Of a stretch of 64,000 nt of DNA, positions 36,150 to 45,093 are shown in pieces (the first letter of the stretch is position 1; the number at the start of each line of letters is the position of its first letter). The notes under the pieces are model-generated. The model was not told the DNA's origin. It did not search any database and worked only from the letters and a program-made list of their open reading frames with translations. Position numbers and translations under genes: made by a program. The DNA comes from JBBDSU01 sp040904825 (GTDB taxonomy: Bacteria; Actinomycetota; Nitriliruptoria; Nitriliruptorales; Nitriliruptoraceae), in NCBI GenBank assembly GCA_040904825.1, contig JBBDSU010000050.1:1-64000 (forward strand). The letters are read 5' to 3'.

Positions 36150-37246
36150 CGGCGCTGACCCGCATCGCTGTTGGCCTTAGTACGCGGAGCTATGACGTCG
36201 TTGTCGGGGACAGCTGGATCAATGATCTTTGCCGCCACGTAGATGTCGGCACGCCAGGACGGCGAATCCTGCTGGTGACTCAACAGGCTGTTGTGGATGC
36301 GGGCCACGCCGAGACAGTGTCAGCCGCACTGCGGGCAGCAGGAATGACGGTCCACCGGCACCTGGTTCCCGATGGCGAGGTCGCAAAATCGCCCACGATC
36401 CTGTTTGACCTGTGGCGAGCGGCCGCAGGCATTCCACTGTCGAGAAGTGATCTGGTCGTCGCTGTGGGCGGCGGAGTCGTCGGCGACCTGGCTGGCTTCC
36501 TGGCTGCAACGTACAACCGTGGGGTGGAGGTCGTTCAGGTCCCCACAACGTTGCTGGCCCAGGTCGATGCCGCAATCGGTGGCAAGACCGGCATCAACCT
36601 TCCCGAAGGCAAGAACCTTGTTGGGGCCTTCCATCAGCCAGTCGCCGTGGCCTGCGACGTCGCAACATTGTCGACACTGCCAAAGCGAATCCTCATTGAA
36701 GGCTTGGGGGAAGTGGTCAAATGCGGGCTCATCGCTGACGCGACGATCCTCGATGACCTCGAGTCCGCTCCTGATCACGCGCGTGAGGGTGATACAGCGA
36801 TGCTGGCAGGCCTCGTTGCTCGGTCGGTCGCTGTCAAGGCGCGCATCGTGTCGGCCGATGAACGTGAAACCGGTCGCCGAGCGTGGCTCAACTTCGGCCA
36901 CACCTGGGCCCACGTGATCGAGGCCGCGACCAAGTACGACGAGGTGCTCCACGGAGAAGCAGTAGCCATGGGCATGATGGTGGCTTTGCGGCTCGGCGAG
37001 CGGTTGGGAAGGACACCGGCTGAACTTGTGGCACGAACTGAACAGGTGTTGCACCGTCTCGGCCTGCCGACCGCTCCACCGACGATTGACCGAGACGTTG
37101 CGTGGCAACTCCTCCGGCGTGACAAGAAGACCGTCGGTGATGAGGTCCGATTCGTGATTCTCGACGGATTGGCCCTTCCAACACTGATCACGCCCGACCC
37201 TGCAGAGGTCGCATCGGTGCTGGTTGGACTCGGAGCGATCGACTGA
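36146..37246 (+). CDS. aroB: 3-dehydroquinate synthase
   Basis: AroB converts DAHP to 3-dehydroquinate with NAD and Zn2+ or Co2+. The 366-residue protein has VAVGGGVVGDLAGFLAATY for NAD binding, VPTTLLAQVDAAIGGKTGIN for the active site, and NFGHTWAHVIE, with metal ligands Glu, His and His (later LHGEAVAMGM). It completes aroC-aroK-aroB, an ATGA-coupled operon. With aroE at 32100 the window holds four of the seven shikimate steps. No AroD-type dehydroquinase is visible here. Confidence 0.95.
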   Translation: MTALTRIAVGLSTRSYDVVVGDSWINDLCRHVDVGTPGRRILLVTQQAVVDAGHAETVSAALRAAGMTVHRHLVPDGEVAKSPTILFDLWRAAAGIPLSRSDLVVAVGGGVVGDLAGFLAATYNRGVEVVQVPTTLLAQVDAAIGGKTGINLPEGKNLVGAFHQPVAVACDVATLSTLPKRILIEGLGEVVKCGLIADATILDDLESAPDHAREGDTAMLAGLVARSVAVKARIVSADERETGRRAWLNFGHTWAHVIEAATKYDEVLHGEAVAMGMMVALRLGERLGRTPAELVARTEQVLHRLGLPTAPPTIDRDVAWQLLRRDKKTVGDEVRFVILDGLALPTLITPDPAEVASVLVGLGAID

Positions 37247-37292
37247 TGCGGTGGTCAGCCTCATCACGAGCGACTGTGTGACGCCCAGGGCC

Positions 37293-37320
37293 TTGATCGG
37301 CAAGGACGGATCACTACGAG
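37293..37320 (+). promoter_or_regulatory. possible promoter of the DUF3039 gene
   Basis: TTGATC (37293-37298) and TACGAG (37315-37320) are 16 nt apart, ending about 20 nt before the ATG at 37342. Confidence 0.35.
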
Positions 37321-37341
37321 CGCATGCGGTAAGTTGACGGC

Positions 37342-37596
37342 ATGGCTGCTCCACACACTGCTCCGGTCATCGAACCCGACACTCGGCCCGCGCCGACGAC
37401 CGATGACGGCGATCATGATCGCTTTGCGCATTACGTTGCACGCAAGGATTTGGAACGTGCGCGACGAACGGGCAAGGCGGTGACAGCCCTGTGCGGAAAG
37501 CGATGGGTGCCTACCGCAGATCCGTCGAAGTACCCGATGTGTCCAACCTGCTCTGAACTGGCAGGAGAGCTATTGTCACGGGGGCTCGGAAACTGA
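37342..37596 (+). CDS. DUF3039 domain protein
   Basis: An 84-residue protein matching the actinobacterial DUF3039 family. It has the DDGDHDRFAHYV block, ALCGK, WVPTADPSKYP and CPTC. The three Cys plus nearby His suggest a small zinc-binding fold. Function is unknown. It is common in actinobacteria as a short cytoplasmic protein. ATG37342 has a weak ribosome site. It is followed after 5 nt by the HAD gene and is probably co-transcribed with it. Confidence 0.88.
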   Translation: MAAPHTAPVIEPDTRPAPTTDDGDHDRFAHYVARKDLERARRTGKAVTALCGKRWVPTADPSKYPMCPTCSELAGELLSRGLGN

Positions 37597-37601
37597 TCGA
37601 C

Positions 37602-38276
37602 GTGACGCCTGACGGCCCGCTCCGCGCGGCCATCTTCGATCTGGACGGTGTATTGGCCGATACCGCGAAGTTGCACTTGTCAGCATGGCGCCGTCTTGCC
37701 GTGTCCGAGGGATTTGCCTTTGACGCTTCGATCGCCGATGAGCTCAGGGGATTGTCGCGGTCTGCGTCACTGGCCAGGTTGCTGGGAGACCACGTCATCG
37801 ACGATGTGTCGTTTCAGCGCATGCTTGACGTCAAGAACGGGTGGTATCAAGACGCGCTTGCTTCACTTGGGCCCGACGATGCCCTTCCCGGTGCGCGAAC
37901 TTGCGTGACTCGCCTCGCGGCGTCGGGTTGGCGACTGGCCGTTGGATCCTCATCTCGCAACGCAGCGACGGTGCTCGCACACCTGCAACTTGCTCCATTG
38001 TTCGATGCGATCGTTGACGGCAACGACGTTGAGCACGCCAAGCCTGCGCCTGAAGTGTTTCTGATCGCGGCGCATCGGCTAGGCGTGGCTCCGGTGAGCT
38101 GTGTTGTCATCGAGGACGCGGCTTCGGGAATTGAGGCGGCCCGCAACGCCGACATGGCTGTGATCGGTGTGGGAAGTACCGCGGCGGTCGGCGCGGCCGA
38201 CATCGTCGTGCCTTCGGTAGAGGACATCGATCACGCGATGATCAGTCAGCTGGTCGACACTCGGAACGACCAATGA
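37602..38276 (+). CDS. beta-phosphoglucomutase-like HAD hydrolase
   Basis: A HAD-superfamily protein of 224 residues. FDLDGVLADTA gives the nucleophile Asp13 and acid/base Asp15. The HxxAW segment (LHLSAWR) is typical of beta-phosphoglucomutase. VGSSS carries motif II Ser, HAKPAPEVF the motif III Lys, and VIEDAASGIEA the Mg2+-binding pair. In that subfamily the enzyme interconverts beta-glucose 1-phosphate and glucose 6-phosphate. A GH65 phosphorylase that would produce beta-glucose 1-phosphate lies at 48712-51126. A plain sugar-phosphatase role cannot be excluded. GTG37602. The stop overlaps the ClC gene. Confidence 0.85.
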   Translation: MTPDGPLRAAIFDLDGVLADTAKLHLSAWRRLAVSEGFAFDASIADELRGLSRSASLARLLGDHVIDDVSFQRMLDVKNGWYQDALASLGPDDALPGARTCVTRLAASGWRLAVGSSSRNAATVLAHLQLAPLFDAIVDGNDVEHAKPAPEVFLIAAHRLGVAPVSCVVIEDAASGIEAARNADMAVIGVGSTAAVGAADIVVPSVEDIDHAMISQLVDTRNDQ

Positions 38277-40360
38277 GCGCTGCAACTCCGTTTGTTCAGC
38301 GATTGCAGCAACTCGTCCCTGATGAGGTTGTCAAGGCACTGCGCGGATTCCGCCGGCGGCTGGCCGGTGACCGAGCTATTGACGGTGTCATGCTTGGGCT
38401 TGCGGTGGGAACTGGATTGGCAACCGGCGTCGTGGTGTGGGCACTGCTGGCGATTATCGAAGTGGTGATTCAGCAGGCGTGGTCGTCGCCGGTGCCGTGG
38501 TGGCAGTTGTTGCTCGTCCCAGCATTTGGTGGCCTGGTGTCCGGGGCGATCACGACCTATGCCGTGCCAGAAGCTCGCGGTGGGGGTGTTGTCGAGACGA
38601 TGGAGACGCTGGTCTTGCGTGGGGGCCGGTTTAGAGGAAGGTTGCCGTTTGTGGCACCGATCGCCACGGGCATTGCATTGGGGACCGGTTCGTCGGGTGG
38701 GCCGGAAGGCCCGATCGTCATGATCGGAGGGTCCGTTGGGTCCCTCCTGGCCCGAATTGCACCCATTGGCGAAGACCGAACACGCGCGTTGGTCGCTGCC
38801 GGGGCGGCAGCGGGAATTGGAGCGTCATTCAACGCGCCCATTGGGGGGATGCTGTTTGCGATCGAACTGCTGCTGGGTGGATTACGCCGGGCAGGATCGT
38901 TGCAGGTGGTTGTCGTTGCTGCTGTCGTTGGTTCGGTCACCGCTCGCCAACTTGTGGGCGAAGGATTGACACTTCGGCCCGTACCAGGACTCGGCCTTGT
39001 TACGCCGATGGAGTTGCTGCTCTACGCAGGGCTTGGGGTAGCCGCGTCGATGGTCGCCTACGGATTCAGGGAGGGTGACCGCACATGCCATGCGTTCTTC
39101 GATCGGCTGGCGAACCGGATTCCACGACCTCTGATCGTCGCGCTGGGCGGACTGGGCGTTGGGTCGGTGGCGTTGGCTTTTCCGCAGGTGCTCGGAGACG
39201 GAGCCAAGCTGCCTGACATCGACGGACGAAGCGATCCGATCCAGGCAATGTTGGAAGGAGTACTGGCCACAGGTTGGACCGGGGCAGGATTCCTCCTTCT
39301 CTTGGTCCTTGCCAAAGTCGTCGCAACGTCTGTTTCGAAGGGTTCCGGTGCTGCCGTGGGAATCTTCGCACCCACCCTGTTCACAGGAGCAGCACTCGGA
39401 GGGGCGTTCGGCATCGTGGCCGGCGAAGTGCTCGGGCCCGATGTCACGCCAGCGGCTTTCGCATTGGTCGGTATGGCGGCAGTGTTTGCTGCTACAGCCC
39501 GAGCACCGTTGACGGCCATTCTCATCGTGTTCGAATTGACCGGAAGTTATGAGCTCGTGCTGCCGTTGATGGTCGCTGTCGGTGTCGCGATTGCTGTTGA
39601 AGAACTCCGCGGTACTGATTCGATCTACTTCATGCAGCTGAGGGAGCGAGGAGTGCTCTACGGCACGAACGAAGACCTCGATGTGCTGCAGGTCGTCACC
39701 GTTGGTGAAGTCATGACCCGCGAGCACCCGACCGTCGTTTCGTCATTGCCGGTTGCCGACGTCAAGCCGTTGTTCGCGTCAACGGGCAGCGATGGATTTG
39801 CCGTCGTGGATGACGATGAGCGCCTCGTGGGTGTGCTCACCCGCAGCGACCTGAAGCGCGACGGGCTCACCGTTGGTGATATCTGCACACGTCAAGTGGT
39901 CACCGTCACCGCGCAGGATCCGGTGTTCAGAGGCGTCCGACGCATGGGTTCGTTGGACGTCGGTCGCGTCCCTGTGATCGACAATCGCACACGGCGCGTT
40001 GTCGGCATGCTGCGACGAGCGGACATTGTCAAGGCGTACCAACGAGGCATTGACCGCAGTCTCAGCGCCCAGCAACGCGGTCAAGCCGATCGGCTGAGGG
40101 ACCTGACCGGGGTCCGGTTCGTGGAATTGGTGCTGGAGAAGAGTGCGCCAGCGGTCGGTTTGACGGTGGCCGACGTTCCATGGCCGGAGCGGACGGTGGT
40201 CACCAGCATCCGTCGTAAAGGAACGGTCGTCGTGCCGACCGGAGGCACTGTCTTCGAGGCCGGTGATGAACTCGTGGTGTTGACAGGTCAGGCCGAAGCC
40301 GTCACTGCTGCGCTCCAGGCCGTCGGGCGTGACGACGACAATCCGCCCGACGAGCCGTGA
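38273..40360 (+). CDS. ClC family chloride channel/transporter with CBS and TrkA-C domains
   Basis: A 695-residue membrane protein. Residues about 30-445 form the ClC core, with the gate Glu145 in GGPEGP (selectivity region 2) and GIFAPTLFTGAALGG (GxFxP, region 3). The usual GSGIP of region 1 is replaced by ARGGGVVE. Then come two CBS motifs (about 475-600), which usually bind adenine nucleotides, and a C-terminal TrkA-C-type domain (about 610-690). The gate Glu favours a proton-coupled Cl-/H+ antiporter, but this is inference. ATGA overlap with the HAD gene. Convergent with the carbonic anhydrase gene, 14 nt apart, with no hairpin between them. Confidence 0.88.
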   Translation: MSAATPFVQRLQQLVPDEVVKALRGFRRRLAGDRAIDGVMLGLAVGTGLATGVVVWALLAIIEVVIQQAWSSPVPWWQLLLVPAFGGLVSGAITTYAVPEARGGGVVETMETLVLRGGRFRGRLPFVAPIATGIALGTGSSGGPEGPIVMIGGSVGSLLARIAPIGEDRTRALVAAGAAAGIGASFNAPIGGMLFAIELLLGGLRRAGSLQVVVVAAVVGSVTARQLVGEGLTLRPVPGLGLVTPMELLLYAGLGVAASMVAYGFREGDRTCHAFFDRLANRIPRPLIVALGGLGVGSVALAFPQVLGDGAKLPDIDGRSDPIQAMLEGVLATGWTGAGFLLLLVLAKVVATSVSKGSGAAVGIFAPTLFTGAALGGAFGIVAGEVLGPDVTPAAFALVGMAAVFAATARAPLTAILIVFELTGSYELVLPLMVAVGVAIAVEELRGTDSIYFMQLRERGVLYGTNEDLDVLQVVTVGEVMTREHPTVVSSLPVADVKPLFASTGSDGFAVVDDDERLVGVLTRSDLKRDGLTVGDICTRQVVTVTAQDPVFRGVRRMGSLDVGRVPVIDNRTRRVVGMLRRADIVKAYQRGIDRSLSAQQRGQADRLRDLTGVRFVELVLEKSAPAVGLTVADVPWPERTVVTSIRRKGTVVVPTGGTVFEAGDELVVLTGQAEAVTAALQAVGRDDDNPPDEP

Positions 40361-40374
40361 TCCGCACGCTGGGC

Positions 40375-40899
40375 CTACGCCGGCGATTTGGCGTCGGCGG
40401 CAGTGAGCTCGATGACCGCATTGATGATCCCCGAATCGACATCGAAGACTCCACCGGCAACGCGAAAACCTTCAGGGCGGTCGGGCCATGACAGCAATCG
40501 CTGGCAGTCGTCTCGTACCGCGGTTGCCGGATCGGTGAACTCGCCCCATTCTCGTTGCGTGGGGGTGCGGCCCATCGCATCCGCGAGACGGGTAAGCAGG
40601 GTGCCTTCGGGATCCAGCAGGCCGCAGCGTGTGTGGCCAAGAACGACCACAGTGCGCGTTCCCAAGATATGCGTCGACAATGTCAGGCTTCGGAGCATGT
40701 CGTCGGTGACGCGAGCCCCAGCGGTTCTGAGCACGTGGGCGTCACCGAGGTCGAGGCCCAGCGCTGCGAACGCGTCGATGCGACTGTCCATGCAACTGAG
40801 AACGACAAGTTGTCGCGCGGGCTCCACCGGCAGGGGACGGTGACGTCCAGCGTCGACGTACTGACGATTTGCTGTGAGGAGTTGCTCGAAGGTGGGCAT
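40375..40899 (-). CDS. beta-carbonic anhydrase
   Basis: A compact beta-class carbonic anhydrase of 174 residues, interconverting CO2 and bicarbonate. Zinc ligands and the dyad are visible: Cys36-x-Asp38-x-Arg40 (SCMDSR), and His89-x2-Cys92 (GHTRCG). Its length matches the small mycobacterial Rv1284-type enzymes. The start is the ATG at 40899-40897, with GAGGTAG before it on the minus strand. It lies only 8 nt after the pepN stop and is the last gene of the minus-strand operon. Confidence 0.92.
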   Translation of the reverse strand: MPTFEQLLTANRQYVDAGRHRPLPVEPARQLVVLSCMDSRIDAFAALGLDLGDAHVLRTAGARVTDDMLRSLTLSTHILGTRTVVVLGHTRCGLLDPEGTLLTRLADAMGRTPTQREWGEFTDPATAVRDDCQRLLSWPDRPEGFRVAGGVFDVDSGIINAVIELTAADAKSPA

Positions 40900-40907
40900 G
40901 ATGGTGT

Positions 40908-43505
40908 CTACCTCGCTTGGCGGTCGAAGCGACGTGCAGCCATGGTACGGATGAGTGTGTCGCGCTGTTCGAGCAGCACGCGGCGCTCGGGCCGTGAGGG
41001 ATTTTCGCCAAGGCGAGCGTCCGTGCGTGCGATCACTTCGTCCGACGCTTCCCAGTGCGGGTACATCGCAGCGGTAAAACCGATGGCCCATTCGAGGGAA
41101 CGGTCGGACCAGATGCGGGGAATCGTTGTGAAATACTGCGCGGTGAAGCCTTTGAGCACCTCAGCCTGCTCGACAGGGCCAAAACCGGTCCACAATTGTC
41201 GTGACATGGTGTGTGACAACGTGGTCTCGGTGATCAGGCGGTCCCAGACCTGTTGCTTGGTGGCCATGTCAGGCAGCGCAGCTGTCGCGGTGGCTGCATG
41301 ACGCTCGCCAAGGTCGGTGGGATCGCGGTCGAGTTCGCGCTGAATACGTGCATGGTCGACAGCGCCGGCTCGGGCGAGTGCGATCAGCAGATGCCACCGG
41401 AGGTCGGTATCGACACTGAGCCCTTCGATGTCGAGGTCTCCATCCAGAAGCGCCGCCACAGCGGTGACATGGGCGTCGTCGGCACGAGCAGTGGACGCCC
41501 AGTGCTTGACCCATGCCAGTTGCTGGTCGCTGCCCGGCGTTTGATTGCTGATGTGCCCGGAGGCGTGGTCGGCAAGCCGCGCGAGACGCTCAGTTGCCGC
41601 CGAGGGGTCGCCGTAGCGCTCCACGGCGCTGAGCGCACGGGCGAGGACTCGCTCCACGACACCCAGTTGATCTTCGCTGGCGACGTTGCCCACGACAAGG
41701 TCCAGAAACTCGCCAGCTGGCATCCGGGCGTCTCGCACCATGTCCCAGGCCGTTGACCAGATCAAGGCCCGGGGGAGAGGCTCGGCAAACTGCTTGAGAT
41801 CCTCTAAGACCACCTCGCGTGATGCTGCATCGAGATTTACTTTGGCGTACGTCAGATCATCGTCGTTGACGATAAGTACCGCTGCGGCGGCCTGCCCCTG
41901 CAGCTCGGGCACTTCGGTTGATGGCCCGGTCACATCGAGTTCGATGCGGTCACGCCTGACGAGTGAGCCGTCATTGTTGTAGTCATAGAGTCCAAGGGCG
42001 AGACGGTGGCTGCGCAGCCGCGGCTGATGAGGGGCGAGGCCAGCCAATCCCGCCCAACTCGGGGCTTCGTCGCGTTGCTCGATGGCAACGCTGGCATACG
42101 TTCCATCCTCGGCACGTTCTATGCGTGGGGAGAGTTCGTTGACTCCTGTGGTTAGAAGCCACTCGTCGCGCCATTCGGCGAGGTCGCGCCCACTCGTACG
42201 CTCGAGCGCTGCGAGGAAATCGGCAAGCTCTGTGTTGTCCCAGGCGTGGTCGGCGAAGTATCGGCGGCACCCTGCGAGGAACTCTTCTTCCCCAACCCAG
42301 GCGACCAGTTGGCGCAGCACAGCAGCACCTTTGGCGTAGGTAATGCCGTCGAAATTCTGGTGGACGGATTCGACATCCGGCATCTCGTCGGCCACGGGAT
42401 GGGTCGATGGCAGCTGGTCCTGCACTTTCGCCCACGACTTGAGGGCGTCGAGAAAGGTGACCCACGCATTAGTCCATCGGGTCGCTTGGACTTGGGCCAG
42501 TTGCGCCATGAACGTCGCAAACGATTCGTTGAGCCACAGGTCATCCCACCAGCGCATGGTGACCAGATCACCGAACCACATGTGGGCCATCTCATGCAAG
42601 ATGGTTTCGGCACGGCGTTCGTGCAGCGAATCTGTGACCTTGGATCGGAAAACGTAATGCTCCGAAAAGGTCACGCAGCCCGGGTTCTCCATTGCGCCGA
42701 AGAGAAACTCAGGGACGAGCAACTGGTCGTACTTGCCGAACGGATACGGCTGGTCGAAAACTCGCTCGAAGAACTCCAGCCCTTGGTGAGTAATGGCGAA
42801 CAGTTCGTCGCTGTCAAGGTGTGGCTGCAGTGATGCGCGTACGTACCAACCCAGGGGAACCGACGAACCGTCACTACGGGTGTAGGTGTCGAACACCCCA
42901 ACGTAGGGACCGGCGACCACAGCCGTGACATACGGACTGATCAATGGAGTGGTCGCAAAGGTCCAGAGGCGGTGGCCATCAAGGTCTTGCTGGTCGATGA
43001 CCGCACCGTTGGCAACCACGACCCATTCGGCCGGGGCGTCGACGGTCAGCGACAGGCGTGTCTTGATGTCCGGCTGGTCGAAGCAGGCGTAGACCAGGTG
43101 TGCATCGAAAGGCTCGAACTGTGTATGCAGATACGACCCACCGTCGACAGGATCGGTGAAGCGATGCATCCCCCGGCCCTCATGGCGGTAGACCATGCGA
43201 GCTTCGATGCGAAGTCGGTGCTCTCCGGCTTGCAGCGATGGCAGCATGACGCGCGTCGGCGTGATCGCATCGGCATCGAGCGGGCTTCCATCCAACTGTA
43301 CCGACACGATCGAGGCGGCCGTCAGATCGACGAACGTGGGGCCTTCTTCCACGAGATCAAACACCAGCTCTGTCGTCGATCCAAAGGTGTCGAGGTCGCC
43401 GGTCACATCGAGTACCACGTGGGTCATGACGGTGCCCACAATGCGCCGCCGGTCGACTGCTTCCTGGCGGGTGAGATTCTCTCTCGCGTGGTCTGTATTC
43501 GTCAT
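40908..43505 (-). CDS. pepN: aminopeptidase N (M1 family)
   Basis: A zinc M1 aminopeptidase of 865 residues, cytoplasmic with no signal peptide. The exopeptidase motif GAMENPG, the zinc site HEMAHMWFGD (HExxH) and the distant Glu in LWLNESFATF are all intact. A large ERAP1-like C-terminal helical domain follows. It trims N-terminal residues from peptides and can recycle proteasome products; the window encodes a proteasome further on. It is downstream of the 62-residue Cys protein and ychF on the minus strand. Confidence 0.95.
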   Translation of the reverse strand: MTNTDHARENLTRQEAVDRRRIVGTVMTHVVLDVTGDLDTFGSTTELVFDLVEEGPTFVDLTAASIVSVQLDGSPLDADAITPTRVMLPSLQAGEHRLRIEARMVYRHEGRGMHRFTDPVDGGSYLHTQFEPFDAHLVYACFDQPDIKTRLSLTVDAPAEWVVVANGAVIDQQDLDGHRLWTFATTPLISPYVTAVVAGPYVGVFDTYTRSDGSSVPLGWYVRASLQPHLDSDELFAITHQGLEFFERVFDQPYPFGKYDQLLVPEFLFGAMENPGCVTFSEHYVFRSKVTDSLHERRAETILHEMAHMWFGDLVTMRWWDDLWLNESFATFMAQLAQVQATRWTNAWVTFLDALKSWAKVQDQLPSTHPVADEMPDVESVHQNFDGITYAKGAAVLRQLVAWVGEEEFLAGCRRYFADHAWDNTELADFLAALERTSGRDLAEWRDEWLLTTGVNELSPRIERAEDGTYASVAIEQRDEAPSWAGLAGLAPHQPRLRSHRLALGLYDYNNDGSLVRRDRIELDVTGPSTEVPELQGQAAAAVLIVNDDDLTYAKVNLDAASREVVLEDLKQFAEPLPRALIWSTAWDMVRDARMPAGEFLDLVVGNVASEDQLGVVERVLARALSAVERYGDPSAATERLARLADHASGHISNQTPGSDQQLAWVKHWASTARADDAHVTAVAALLDGDLDIEGLSVDTDLRWHLLIALARAGAVDHARIQRELDRDPTDLGERHAATATAALPDMATKQQVWDRLITETTLSHTMSRQLWTGFGPVEQAEVLKGFTAQYFTTIPRIWSDRSLEWAIGFTAAMYPHWEASDEVIARTDARLGENPSRPERRVLLEQRDTLIRTMAARRFDRQAR

Positions 43506-43560
43506 CGGTATGAGTTCCGGTCGTCAGGTCTGCCGCGTTGTCAACAGTGGTACCGGTGCG

Positions 43561-43749
43561 CTACTCAGCCATCTCCGCTAGCGGATTGCCTTCGTCACGA
43601 GCTTGACTGAGACGCTGACCGAGTTCATCGCGCCGCGAGTCGCTCAGGCATGCGCAACCGACTTCGTAGGGTGAGTAGTGCCGGACGTCCATGCGGTGTG
43701 TGGGACAGGCCGCCACTTCAAGGCGTGTAATGGGTTCGGTGCGTGGCAT
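43561..43749 (-). CDS. small Cys/His-containing protein, unknown function
   Basis: A 62-residue protein beginning MPRTEPITRLEVAACP. Cys and His residues (CPTH near residue 15, then CAC near residue 34) could bind a metal. The C-terminal half is a charged helix. It has a strong ribosome site (AGGAG, on the minus strand just before the ATG at 43749) and lies 14 nt after ychF and 55 nt before pepN on the same strand, so it is very likely a real gene. I do not recognise the family. Confidence 0.68.
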   Translation of the reverse strand: MPRTEPITRLEVAACPTHRMDVRHYSPYEVGCACLSDSRRDELGQRLSQARDEGNPLAEMAE

Positions 43750-43763
43750 GGTGGCTCCTGAGG

Positions 43764-44855
43764 TCAGACGTTGAAACGGAAGTGGATCACGTCGCCGTCA
43801 GCGACGACATAGTCCTTGCCCTCGACGCGCAGTCGTCCCACGTCCCGGGCTGCTGATTCTCCGCCGAGGCGGTCATAGTCATCGAAGGAGATGACTTCGG
43901 CACGAATGAATCCACGTTCGAAATCCGAATGAATTTCACGCGCTGCGCGTGGAGCCTTGGCTCCCGCGCTGACCGTCCATGCACGTGCTTCCTTGGGTCC
44001 GGCTGTAAAAAAGGTGATCAGACCGAGAAGTCGGTAGGCATGTGCGATGAGGCGGTCAAGGCCGCTGGTGGAGACGCCAAGCTCGGCGAGGAACTCGGTG
44101 CGCTCAGCCTCGTCAAGCTCTGCGAGCTCCGCTTCGACCTGGGCAGAGACCACCACCACCTCAGCGTGTTGGGTGGAGGCGATCTGGCGCACGGCATCGA
44201 CGTGCTCATTGCCTGCGCTCAGCTGGTGTTCTGCCACGTTGGCGGCGTACAACACCGGTTTGGCGGTCAACAGCGACAGTTCGCGCGCAAGCGAGGGTTC
44301 GATCTCGCCAGTGTGCGACCGCGCAGCGGCACCGGTGTTGAGATGAGTTGCGAGGTCTGCGAGTTGTGTGGCCTCCCGGACGACGCCGGCATCGCCTGAT
44401 TTTGCTGCTCGGCGTGAGCGGTCCAGCCGGCGTTCGACCGTTTCCAGGTCTTTGAGGACCAGTTCCGTGTCGATGATCTCGATGTCTCGGGCAGGGTCGA
44501 TGCTGCCGCTGACGTGGATGACATCGTCGTCTTCGAAGCAACGGACGACATGGCAGATCGCGTCGACTTCACGAATATGCCCCAGAAATTGATTGCCGAG
44601 TCCCTCACCCTGTGAGGCGCCTGCGACGAGCCCGGCAATGTCGACGACTTCAATCGCGGTCGGGACGACCTGTGCAGATGCTGCGAGTTCAGCCAGCCTG
44701 GTGAGCCGAGGATCGTTCACCGCAACGACCCCGATGTTCGGATCGATGGTGCAAAACGGAAAATTGGCGGCTTCTGCGCCAGCCTGTGAGATGGCGTTGA
44801 ACAGGGTGGACTTTCCGACATTGGGAAGTCCGACGAGTCCCACGCGCAACGGCAT
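43764..44855 (-). CDS. ychF: redox-regulated ATPase YchF (Obg family)
   Basis: A 363-residue P-loop protein of the Obg/YchF group. It has MPLRVGLVGLPNVGKSTLFN (G1), DIAGLV (G3), and a C-terminal TGS domain ending VADGDVIHFRFNV. Family members bind ATP rather than GTP, associate with ribosomes and affect stress responses. The G4 region (YAANVAE) has Asn and Glu in place of NKxD, as expected of the ATP-binding members. The ATG at 44855 gives the conserved start. The frame continues 29 codons upstream without similarity. Confidence 0.94.
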   Translation of the reverse strand: MPLRVGLVGLPNVGKSTLFNAISQAGAEAANFPFCTIDPNIGVVAVNDPRLTRLAELAASAQVVPTAIEVVDIAGLVAGASQGEGLGNQFLGHIREVDAICHVVRCFEDDDVIHVSGSIDPARDIEIIDTELVLKDLETVERRLDRSRRAAKSGDAGVVREATQLADLATHLNTGAAARSHTGEIEPSLARELSLLTAKPVLYAANVAEHQLSAGNEHVDAVRQIASTQHAEVVVVSAQVEAELAELDEAERTEFLAELGVSTSGLDRLIAHAYRLLGLITFFTAGPKEARAWTVSAGAKAPRAAREIHSDFERGFIRAEVISFDDYDRLGGESAARDVGRLRVEGKDYVVADGDVIHFRFNV

Positions 44856-45093
44856 GGACGGGCCTTTCGGTACGTCGACAACCGGCAGGTTGCGTCCGTG
44901 GGCGCATGCGGCGACGTCGACAGGATGGGTGCGGCAGACCACGCACCGCCCGCGATGCTGCGCGTTCGATCTTGCCGAAGTGACGGGGGTGCATCGGAGG
45001 ACGAGGGCGGCAGGCTGATGCAGTGTGGAGCCTATCCCAGCACCAGGCGGCTACCGTCATGGCTTGTTTATTCGCCCTGTCCACGGATTACTC
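44856..45093. other. divergent spacer between ychF and nucS
   Basis: This 238-nt region must hold the promoters for ychF (minus) and nucS (plus). I see no convincing gene, hairpin or promoter pair. The right end runs into the assembly gap 2 nt after the nucS ATG. Confidence 0.4.

Noticed and set aside
40555..41301. Plus-strand open frame of 248 codons over carbonic anhydrase and pepN
   Set aside because: Antisense to two clear minus-strand genes, with no recognisable domain.
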